The notes beneath the pieces were generated by a model. It was not told the DNA's origin and did not search any database. It was given only the letters and a program-made list of their open reading frames with translations. A stretch of DNA of 64,000 bases from Sambucus nigra (Eukaryota; Streptophyta; Magnoliopsida; Dipsacales; Adoxaceae). Position numbers and translations under genes: made by a program. Of this stretch, positions 22,377 to 32,036 are shown piece after piece (the first letter of the stretch is position 1; the number at the start of each line of letters is the position of its first letter). Location of the stretch: NCBI GenBank assembly GCA_949130495.1, contig OX422207.1, forward strand, positions 710,678,456 to 710,742,455, in the 5' to 3' direction.

Positions 22377-23947
22377 AATCTCCCCCTATGTCTATGCCGG
22401 TACATACATAAAAAATTCGAATTATGCAATCAAATGACATACAAGATAATATCCCCATTAAACCCTCAAACTGAGAATACTAAATGACATGTCTTTCAAA
22501 TCTTCAGCTCTTCAGAAACTTTCAAAGCTTTTATCATCAGGGTGTGTAATCCAATAATGAACAATGTTGTACCTACACACATGAGATAAAGCAAATACCC
22601 GTGACAAGCAACAGTTTGAAATATAATGATATGCAAAAATCCGTGATCAATTGATCTTAAGCAAGTCATTCATAAATCAATCAAACACCAAAATAATTAT
22701 CCCCCATAATTCTTCTCCCCCTTTTTATGATGTCCCCAAATAGACAGATATGAGAAGCATAAATGAATGCACATGGAGAATGACACAAGGGAATAAACTG
22801 TTATTTTCTTATTGTTCAAAATTTTTCACACATAATATACAACAAAGAATCACACCATGAAAGAACACAAAAACAACCAAGTCGATGATAGCGTAAATGT
22901 AGGGGTGTGATCAAATTCGATAGGAAAATCAATGCATACAAACATGACATATGTGCACGATGAATATCGGATACTCCTAACGAATGAACTCAAAATCTTC
23001 CTTTGGTGTAAAAAGGTGGTAATATGAGACATTGACTTAATCAAATCAACAAATCAAAGCTCAAAGTGATTTCCTCACCAATAACGTCCAAAACTATTTT
23101 ATGCTTTTTCAGGACTTTCAAGGATGTGCAAACCCGTGTATATTCTCCAACCAAACTCCCTCAGATTTAAATTTTGAATAGAGGCGTTCTAAATTCTCAA
23201 ACTTTGAAGAATTGATGGTGAAATCTAATGGCCCATATTTGGCATATATTGATTTTTATTGCCTTTAAATTTTTTCGGGCTCTTTTAACCTCTTTGGACC
23301 CCGGATAATAAAATTATTCAATTTTTAGGTCCTTTTTAACAGTGGCTTAAAATCGCAAAGGCTAAATGAACCTTTTGCAGCCCTTCCCCGTTTTTAAATA
23401 AACACACAATCTCACCAAAATGGTTTTTACATGCATTCCAATATGGTCAAGTTTTATCGCATATGGTCAGTTGTATAGACAGAATTCAGATGGAAACACT
23501 CAAGTCAATATGTGATAGACAAGTACAATAATCAAATAAATCCGTGCATGTGTGCAATAAAGGAGATAGAAGTCAAACATGTTGGAAGATATCACTAATC
23601 ACATCTCAAAGACTCCAATCAATGTAAAGCACATAGATGAAATGATGTAGCGTCTCAAATCTCTATCAAACAGTCACATGGATAAATGGAATGAAATTGT
23701 GACTCGGCTATCTTATATGCTCATCCATAAAAGGTGAAAAAAAATACAAAAAACTTTTTGAGTTTTTCAAAAAAAATTATAAAACGAAAATCTTTTTGGA
23801 TTTTTCAAAAATAAAAAAGTAACACAAATTAATGGTACATGCTAGCAATAGGCAAAAGAGACATCATGAAAACCACCATATGCTAGCAGACATGTTAAGA
23901 CCTCAACCGGGAAGAGCGGTGGAGTTTTCCAAAGATGGTGACATCTT
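22377..23947 (-). other. Non-coding internal segment and polypurine tract of the gag-only element
   Basis: On the minus strand the tract AGGGGGAGA lies at 22380-22388, just before the 3' LTR. Between it and gag there are 1.57 kb, AT-rich, without RT, integrase, protease or RNase H motifs in any frame I could recognise. Confidence 0.75.
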
Positions 23948-26099
23948 TTAGACCAACTCCATAAGATCATGTGTGGTCTTTATCAAAAACTTCACTTCCT
24001 TGCGAATATGTGCAAACTCTCTATCATTATGTGCAAGCAAGGTATCATGAGTGGGTGCATGTGCATGAATGTGTAAAGTGGAATATTGTGACACAAAACC
24101 CAACTTAGAACAAAACTCCCTAAGATGCCCTCGTTTCTTGCAGTGGGAGCAAACATAAACCGATCTAGGAACTAATTTATCAAAAAATTTGGGATGAACT
24201 ATCCTAGACGGACACCCATGAGAATCACTCACCAAAGTGGAGATAGGCTCGAGTGCATTAGAAGTAGTGAATGCACCGTCATGACCTTTTTCAACATTCT
24301 CACCATTATTCAAACCGGGATAGGGAACCATCTTATCAACCTTCGCAGATGCATTCTCTAATGAGACTTGGAACTCCCGTGTTTGTATGATATAATCCTC
24401 AAGATGGGATACACGTGTCGTCAGACTAGACACCGTGTTGGTCAAGTCACATTTTTCCCTTTTTAGCTCAACATTCTCTTCCTTCAACTCACAAATCCGA
24501 AGACCTAGAATTCTATTTGACCTTTTTGTTTTCATGGTCTCGATAAATAACTTTCTAAAAGCCTTTTGGATCACACTATCATCACCCTTCTCATCCTCAC
24601 TATCACTTAGGGTAGCGGGCATGGCAACCTTTTTGCCCTCTCTCCTAAGTCTGGTGGAACACTCAAATTTCTTGTGCATGTCCCATCACACTCAAAACAT
24701 CTTATTTTCTCAAGGTTTTCCTTTCTCTCTTTTTCTTTCTCACAAAAACTTTCTCTTTCTCCAAACAATCTTAACTCTTTCTCTAAAGTGGTGATTCTAA
24801 GAACTAACGTTTTGTTACGTTTTTTGGTCTTAAATGACTCAGAATATAACTCAGCGTAGGCGCGTTGAAGATCACTCTCGCTCTCACTTGCATCATCCTC
24901 CCCCTCACTCGCATCGCTCTCACTGTCGAGGTGTCCCTGTGAAGCAGCATCCTCATCGTCGTGAGAAGCACTAGAAGTACTCACATGACTAGCCATAAAT
25001 GCGGTGAAGTTACACTCATGCGGTGACTCATCTCCAGAATCCACCGACTGGACCTCACTGTCGTCACTAAGGGTAGCATTAAGGACAACTTTCCCATTTT
25101 CTCTGTTCATCCTAGTAGCACACTCAAAATCTCTATGACCCCTACCGTCGCAATCAAAGCATCCCTCAATTTATTTCTTATGTGGATCTTTAAAACCTTT
25201 TTCATTTTTCTTTTCAAACTTATTTTTCTCAAATTTCTTTTTATCTTTAAAATTTCCCTTTTTCTTGAATTTGATAATTCTCTTGAAATTTTTAGCAAAT
25301 AGGGCCAAATCATCTAAGTCAAAATCACACTCAGAATCTGACATTTATGTCTCTCTTTTTCTAGATGACTCACCCCTCTTTCTTTCCGACCCCTCACTCT
25401 TTCTCTCCTGGGCATTAAGTGCAATTCCCTTATCTTTAGACTTGACAGATTTAGGAAACATATCAATTTCATACGTTTGCAAGTCTCCTACAAGTTCTTC
25501 CGATTTAGCGTATTTAAATTACCCATAGAATTTAACACAGTAACTTTAGGGATAAAACGCTTAGGCAGTGATCTAATAATATTTTTAACAACTCTAGCAT
25601 TAGGAATGTGTTCACCAAGATTAAAGCTAGTGTTAATAATATCAGACAGTCTAGCATAAAATTCATCAAAACATTCAGTTTCAAGCATGGTGATTGTTTC
25701 AAATTGAGTTGTTAAATTTTGCAGTTTCGACTCTTTCACAGCATTAGTACCTTCATGGGTAAGTTGCAAAACATCCCATGCCTCTTTTGACGTGGTGCAC
25801 GTCATTATGCGCTTGAACTCATTAGGTGTGACACACCCAGAAATGGCACTTAAACCCTTAGAATTAAAAGATGACCATTCAAACTCTTCTTCAGTCCATG
25901 TAGTGACAGGTTTTAAATTGGTCACATTTTCAAGAGTGACGGAGGGAGGTGTCCACCCTCTTTCAACCAAAATCCAGACACGTTCATCAATGGCTTTTAA
26001 TGCAGATCTCATGCGGGCTTTCCAATATGCATAGTTTGTTCCGTAAAAAACTGGCATTTTATTATATAACTTCTCCATTATGAACACACTCGTTTTCAA
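23948..26099 (-). pseudogene. gag: gag of the SIRE-like element, three zinc knuckles, frameshifted
   Basis: The N-terminal part (26099 down to 25488) begins MKTSVFIMEKLYNKMPVFYG and has the copia Gag pattern with YAYWKARMRSAL, DERVW and the later QLTHEGTNAVKESKLQNLTT. A frameshift near 25510-25525 and a stop near 25346 follow. Then come a first zinc knuckle (CFDCDGRGHRDFEC, 25119-25160), an acidic Ser/Asp/Glu stretch and a coiled coil; a second knuckle (24659-24699) that is one base short of 42, which shifts the frame; a second acidic plus coiled-coil unit; and a third knuckle (CSHCKKRGHLREFC, 24110-24151). The frame ends at 23948. Knuckle-acidic-coil looks duplicated. The C-terminal knuckle is typical of SIRE Gag. 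Not translatable as one protein. Confidence 0.88.
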
Positions 26100-26160
26100 A
26101 AATCAATTTTTCATAAAATTGATATCTTAGAAAATTTTGCGGAAAATTACACGGTACAGT

Positions 26161-26183
26161 TGTGTAACTGGCTCTGATACCAA
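26161..26183 (-). promoter_or_regulatory. Primer-binding site of the gag-only element
   Basis: The minus strand reads TTGGTATCAGAGCCAG just inside the 5' LTR end (LTR ends at 26186). TGGTATCAGAGC matches the initiator tRNA-Met type, usual for SIRE. Confidence 0.92.
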
Positions 26184-26185
26184 TT

Positions 26186-27190
26186 TGAGAAGAGTGCGCT
26201 TGCGTTCAAATAAGAAAATTATTTAATTAAATTCAATTTTTATCAATTAAGTCCTACACATGCATCTAGGTGTGATTGATGATGATAAAATCAAGCAAGA
26301 ACAATCAAACACACACAAATGAGGAAAACTCCCCCAAAGGGGCTAAACCTTTTATTTTCACTATAATTTTGTAAGAGAGCGGCTTACAAGGATTACAATG
26401 AAAATACGTGACACAGAAATACCCTCGGGTGTCGGTTCTGTTATCGGCGGCTGGAACTATCCCTTTCCAGTAGGGCAGCAATGAAGAAGAGAACGGCTTC
26501 CTCACAAATTACTCCAGATGTGTAAAAGATCCTCTTGAAGGTTTAAAGATTCACACACATATATGGGAATGGTTTTGTGAATCAAAAAGGTTCAGAAAAC
26601 CTTAAAAAGATGAAGTCTTATTCTGGACAGTTTTCGCAGAATTTTGAGATTGCAGAAAGACTTGAAAAACGTGTAGAAGGAGAATGGATATTTATACGAA
26701 AATCTAGGCGGTGGCTTGTTCGAACGAGATAGCCATATCGCTCGAACGAAGGACAGAAGTCGTTCGAACGAGATTGCGCGACATGCCTATCTCGTGGGAA
26801 CGACATTCAAAGTCGTTTGAGCGAGCTCATCGTTCAAGGCACTTTGCTTCTACACTTAGAAAAAATTCTTCTTTTGATAAAAAGAAATAATCCAGACTTC
26901 AAAAATAATTTTCAAAAAATTTCCCAAATATTTATGCAAATATTTAAATCTCCAATAAAACATTTTATCGATAAAGCATAGTGGAGTAGTGGGAATGAGC
27001 TGAGAAGCACGTCGCATGTAGCATGATGCACGTGACAATAATGGACGCATTGAATTCGGATAAAGGCCGTCGAGGTTGATCGTGTTGGCATGCCGAATGT
27101 AGCGGTATCGGACATACAAACTGTGATCTAGGAGAAAACTAGAAAATTCCTAGATTCTACCCCGAACATTTATAAAATTATGTCCTTACA
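26186..27190 (-). repeat. 5' LTR of the gag-only SIRE-like element
   Basis: It is 1005 bp, highly similar to 21374-22376, with the same ends, TATA box and palindrome cluster, and is followed by TAAAG at 27191-27195. Small open frames in it recur in the partner LTR and are not genes. Confidence 0.93.
26716..26841. repeat. TCGTTCGAACGA palindrome cluster, 5' LTR of the SIRE-like element
   Basis: Copies start at 26716 (one change), 26738 (one change), 26760 (perfect), 26792, 26813 and 26830, with the same spacing as in the partner LTR (22, 22, 32, 21, 17). Position-specific differences between the two LTRs are mostly CG-to-TG or CA. Confidence 0.88.
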
Positions 27191-27195
27191 TAAAG

Positions 27196-28080
27196 GACTA
27201 GGCTCCCTATATACCATAATGTTGTATAGTTTATACCTGTTATCCTACACCCCCATATAAGTACAAACATTCAAACGCATGCAAAACACCTAACGAATTA
27301 CATAGGCTTTAATCTTGGGTCTCCCTGGATATATAGGTGTAATACTGGTGCTTCCTTCATGAGCACAAGCCTTTGGAATATATCTTGATATATTTTATGA
27401 ATACTGATGATTCTATCTCTCACTTCCATTACTCTTCGTGAATGATATGTCAAACTATGTCAAGCTATGACTTCACCTGTATAACTATATAATAAAAATA
27501 CCTCAACACACCAGCAGTCTTCCATTACATACACATGCATTAAGGGTCTCTAGTTATTGAGGTAGAGGTATCTCGTACACATACATACATACTAATGGTC
27601 AGTCGTTACCCAAATACATATTCTCATGCAAGCACTATTGTGTAGTCACATTTTTTTAGTGATGTTCCTACACCTCTAAGAAATACCATTTTTTATACCT
27701 AAGCATATACCTAATTTTTAATGGATTCTAGAATTAAGGTCTCTCAACATGTTCTAAAATAAAATAAAAGTAATTACAAATCATAAATATGACAATAAGT
27801 ATATAGATAAGAAAACATAAAGAACAAGTGGGGTACCTTATACCTTCCCCACTCGTAACTTGGTTCCCGAACCCACACAAAGAATGAAAATATAATTTTG
27901 TAAAATATATTAATTGTCTTATTTTCAAGTCAAAATATTTGATCCATTGAATCCATCAAGTCATATAGACTTTATTCGATATGAGTGAAGTGGGGTCATT
28001 TGATTGAATGAACCTTTAAAGATTGAAGATTTTGCAAGCCGCTCAATGCAGAGTTCTGTTTCATACATTTACCATGAAGT
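27196..28080. other. Unassigned AT-rich sequence
   Basis: Right flank of the SIRE-like element. No frame, LTR end or repeat unit recognised; the left end of the next LTR may lie in its last part. Confidence 0.5.
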
Positions 28081-29312
28081 GAAGACTATATCATTTTACT
28101 AGATTTTGAATTAATTATGGCTAAACACACACGTGCACAAAACGTTTTGGAAAATATGTGAGGATTTTAAAAGGTGATGGAACAAGTGTTTAAATGTTTT
28201 TAAAGTGGTCTTGAAGGTTTTAAAATGCTTTTGAAACTGATTTGGGAATTGTTAAGTCTTTATTGAAGAATTAAACCCTTTTTTATATACCATTTGCTTT
28301 GATCGTTCGCACAACTCTCTTTTGAGCATGTGTGCACTATCGTCGTTCCCAACGCTATGATTTAAGCCCGTGCACATGGTTTGCCCAAAATTTTAATATT
28401 GGATGAAATCTTGCGCACGGCCATATCTAATTGTGTGCACGGAAGACCTAATTTTTTTTAAAATCCTATTTAAAGGGTAACTTCCCTCCCATTTAAGTAG
28501 ATCTGAAAGCATCATGACTTAAACACATTTCTGAGAGCATTTTCTAGGTTGAAAGCATTTTTTCTTTTCTTTTCTTCCCAATCTCACTTGTTCCCTAAAA
28601 ATTTCATAGAAATTATATTTATACTTAATCTACGCTTTTGAGAAATAATTGAGAGTGTTTTGTTTCAGATTTCACATTGTCTATTAAGTTCAAATCAATC
28701 TACCATTGGATTGTATGATCAACTACTCTTAGACCTAAAAGAATTTATTGGAGAATTTATAGTGTGACGTGACTTCCAAGAAAGAGAGCGAACTCCTTCA
28801 TTCACAACGTGGACCTTGTTATGGATTTTTATTGTATATGGAGGAGAGTTGAAGGATCATAAGTAACTAAATGAAAGTGCTTGTGTGATAGGTATCTTAT
28901 TTCCTAGTGTAAAATTTATTTTCAAGTAGAATAAAAATTAGTGTGTGTCAAGGTTTTTTACCCCGAGGTGGGGGGTTTTCCTCATAAACCTTGTCTTGTG
29001 ATTTAGTGTGAATGATTTATACTCATATGATAATATTTGATCACACACATCACTTAGATCTAATTTGAATTTAGTGAATTAATTTATAACTGACTTAGGT
29101 GTGTTAGATCTAGTTTTGTTCATTTGGATTCACCTAATTATGTTTTTATGTGAGTTAATCTAATCAATTTGGTTAAACTTGTGTTAAGTAATTTGAATAT
29201 CCAAACAAAATTATTTGAAATCAAAAATTGGTTATAAGGTGTCTTCAAGCTTGTTTACTCCCCTTTAGGTTTGTTGTAGGTGTTTATTCATGTACAAGAA
29301 CACACTTCTTCA
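28080..29312 (+). repeat. 5' LTR of a second SIRE-like relic (left edge uncertain)
   Basis: It ends CTTCTTCA directly before a primer-site-like sequence, as in the gag-only element (CTTCTCA). It contains the block CCCCGAGGTGGGGGGTTTTCCTC near 28961, characteristic of SIRE LTR ends, and a palindrome cluster at 28304-28441 with a TATA-like CTATTTAAAGG at 28466. The start was not located; 28080 is a guess. Confidence 0.6.
28304..28441. repeat. CGTGCGCACG-type palindrome cluster in the second SIRE-like LTR
   Basis: Variants centred at about 28308, 28334, 28372, 28414 and 28437 read CGTTCGCAC, TGTGCAC, CCGTGCACATGG, TTGCGCACGG and TGTGTGCACGG. They are best explained by a common CCGTGCGCACGG with CpG decay to TG/CA. 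Centre spacings are 26, 38, 42 and 23 bp. The TATA-like box follows about 25 bp later. Confidence 0.7.
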
Positions 29313-29314
29313 AT

Positions 29315-29326
29315 TGGTATCACATC
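29315..29326 (+). promoter_or_regulatory. Decayed primer-binding site
   Basis: TGGTATCACATC, the initiator tRNA-Met type site TGGTATCAGAGC with changes in the second half, two bases after the LTR end. Confidence 0.75.
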
Positions 29327-29339
29327 CAAGTGATCGTTT

Positions 29340-31390
29340 GAATATCATGAACGTGCTTGAGCTAATCATTGTACTTTTTGTATGTTTTATGTGTTATTTG
29401 CTTTGATCTAGTTTACTTATGAGTAGATCTAATTTTTATTACTATGATGGAAATGGATTGTCCTAATCTGGCTAGTATTAATTTTAAGTCAAAGTGAAAG
29501 TTTAGATTAAATTAAATCTAGATTTGATAAGCGTGTGGCGATACCATTTCATTCTTGAAAAAATTCGAAATCTATTAACGTTGATTTTTATGAAATTGAA
29601 AATGGGAACTCCTTGAGTCAAAAGAATGATGTGTTGAATGCTCAACTTTTCAAAATGAAAAGGATAAATGTTAAATTGGCTAATCTTGACAAACTCTGTG
29701 AACAAGAAAATTAAGATTTTAAAGAGTTTGAAATGACTAGTCAACTTACAAATGAAAATTGACAATGATTGAAAAAGATAAAGGTGAGTTGTTCGAATTA
29801 AATTTTGATTTGAAAAAAGATAACCAATCTTTGAGAGGAAAATAATCGTATTTGAGAAGATTGACAAGTTAAAAAAATAATTATTTAGAAAAACTCAAAG
29901 TTTTGGAACAAGAAAAAAATGATTTGACATTTGAACTCAAAAAAGTGAAGGAAGAGCTTCTTATTTGTAAAATTTCTCAAAGTGAACTTGACAAAAAATT
30001 TGAGTCTTTGCAAGATGAATTTAATTTTTTTAAAAGTGTGAAAACAAGTCATCTTCTTCTCAAGTTGACACATTGAGTGAATAATCATCACATGATTCAG
30101 AGGAAACCGATTCATTATTTTTAAAAGAGAATGAAAGAAATATTGATTTCATGATCCAAAAAGATAAGAGTGATAAAATTGATTGAAATAGGATGTCTCT
30201 AGATGGTTTGGTAAAGAAGAATATGATCAAAGCTTCTAAAAATAGGTCTCTTAGTGATTCTTCATCATATAGTAATGAGGATTCACATACTTTTATTCCA
30301 GATCATAAGATGATAGTCATGATAAAGTGCATGAAATTCATGAGCGTTATGATGAACTATTTCAAGAGTCTCTAAAATTTAAATAATCAAATATTGAATT
30401 TTTCAACAAGATTAAAGTTTTATAAAAGTTAACTTGATGGGAAAGAAGAAAAATTGTAAAATGGTCAATCAAATTGTTTTAATACCATAAAAGTTGTTAA
30501 AGTTTTGTCAAAGCAATGTTAGTCTTTGAAATCATAAAATGTGCATTATTTATAATGAAAAAAAAAAGATTGAGCTTGAAAATTCAATTTTAAAAGTTAA
30601 CTTTGAAAAATTGAAACTTGAACTTGAGCATGCTAAGGATTTGAAAATTAAAATATATGATGGAAAAAATGTTCTTGATAGATTTCTATTGAGTAATGCT
30701 TAACCAAAATCGAATAATCATGGAATTGGTTTCAATGATTCAAAGCTTGAGAAAAATAGTCAAAAACAAAATTGAATGTTGAAAGTTCAAATTCTAAAAA
30801 GGAAGATAAGGTACAAAATCCTATGCTTCAAAAGAAGGAGGTTGAATATAAATTCAAAATTGATAAAAAAAAAAGACTTTTGGTTGTGCTTTTTGTGTTA
30901 AGTCAAACCATGTTGCACATTTTTGCTTTAAAAGTAAAAGAATTGAAAGAGTTGGTAAAAGGAAAAATCTGAGAAGAAAGACTTAAAAAGCAATGAGATA
31001 AGGTTTGAAGGAACATTGTTATGAAAAGAAATATACCTTTTGTACTTTTTGTAAGATATAAGGCCACACAAATCAAGATTGTATATGCTTGAGAGAGAGA
31101 GAGAGAGAGAAATAATACGTTTATGGTAAATAGAAGAATAATTGTTCACGGGGATAATTTTAGTTAACATTATGGTAAATTTGATAGGTTACTGGATTTC
31201 CTAGTGCATGATATAAGTGAGACTAGAAGAGAGTTTTCTAGACCTAGACCTAGACCTAGACCATATGCTCAAAGTTCAAGGACTAGGCATAAGAATCGTA
31301 GGAGGAATGAAAGATGGATTCCAAAAGTTGATAGTGAAATGTCTAGGAATTCATCAAGGAAGAAATTAGAGGCTATTGTTCCATAAATAA
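29340..31390 (+). pseudogene. gag: gag relic of the second SIRE-like element, two zinc knuckles
   Basis: Heavily broken. Lys/Glu-rich coiled-coil text is readable in several frames from 29520 to 30660. A perfect zinc knuckle, CAFCVKSNHVAHFC, lies at 30885-30926; a second in the same frame at 31041-31082 has a stop inside (CTFCKI, stop, GHTNQDC). Downstream is a basic stretch with RPRPRPRP (31233-31262, from a CTAGAC repeat) and RWIPKV, a motif style seen at the C-terminus of SIRE Gag. The N-terminal Gag domain is not recognisable. No pol follows. A (GA)n run lies at 31092-31111. Confidence 0.65.
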
Positions 31391-32020
31391 AGTTTATGAA
31401 TAAATAGGTTATCTTTGTTCCTCCCATTGATCCGGGAAATGGAACACCCATCGCTATCTAAGTAAATAGTTTTCTTGGATAACTAGGTTCTTGTTGGTTA
31501 CCATTCCTAGTTCATTCTTTATTTGTTGGGAAATAAGTCAATGTGGATGAAAGACTTCGATTGTATTATTTTTCATGGGTTAGTGAGTTTTTCATGCATA
31601 TGTGCATTTTTCATGCATTTTCTTTCTATGTTATATTTCTCTATTAAACATGATTTGTAAATATAGGTATTATTATTATTATTATTATTTAATAGTGTGT
31701 TAAGTCTTTGATTATTATTGATTTAATGATCGATTAATTTGAATAATGATTAAAAGTGAATTCTAAACCATTTGATGAAAATGTTTGATTAAGTTAATTA
31801 TTTAGTTGAAATTGATTTGATAAATCATGATTGACAATTTTTTTTATAAATATGGCATCGATTGCACAATACTTGAACGTGCATATAACTCATGATCAAA
31901 TCATTAACATCTTATTGGTGTTTCGTTGGTCCATATGCGAGATTTTGAGTGTCTCTTACTATGAAGTTGAAAAATGACCAATTTCTAAAGCATTGATAAG
32001 GGCTACCAGTAAAGTGTTTT
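31391..32020. other. Unassigned AT-rich sequence
   Basis: Could hold the decayed 3' end of the plus-strand SIRE-like relic or the start of the internal region of the reverse-strand Ty3-type element whose LTR begins at 32037. No family motif seen. An (ATT)n run lies at 31668-31688. Confidence 0.45.
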
Positions 32021-32021
32021 T

Positions 32022-32033
32022 ACTCAGATACCA
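32022..32033 (-). promoter_or_regulatory. Primer-binding site next to the reverse-strand LTR
   Basis: The minus strand reads TGGTATCTGAGT three bases after the LTR end GGATGCGACA. It is a slightly changed initiator tRNA-Met site. It fixes the orientation of the LTR. Confidence 0.75.
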
Positions 32034-32036
32034 TGA

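Larger units (their letters stand above)
21374..27190 (-). mobile_element. SIRE-like Ty1/copia element, complete ends, gag only (non-autonomous)
   Basis: Two LTRs of about 1 kb (21374-22376 and 26186-27190) flank 3.8 kb. The target-site duplication TAAAG is at 21369-21373 and 27191-27195. On the minus strand the order is 5' LTR, primer site (GGTATCAGAGC just after the LTR), gag, about 1.6 kb of non-coding sequence, polypurine tract, 3' LTR. A full SIRE element would carry protease, integrase, RT, RNase H and an env-like frame over several more kb; none is seen. It would therefore need enzymes from a full relative. Good LTR similarity and an intact duplication suggest a fairly recent insertion, although gag has frameshifts. 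Confidence 0.9.
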
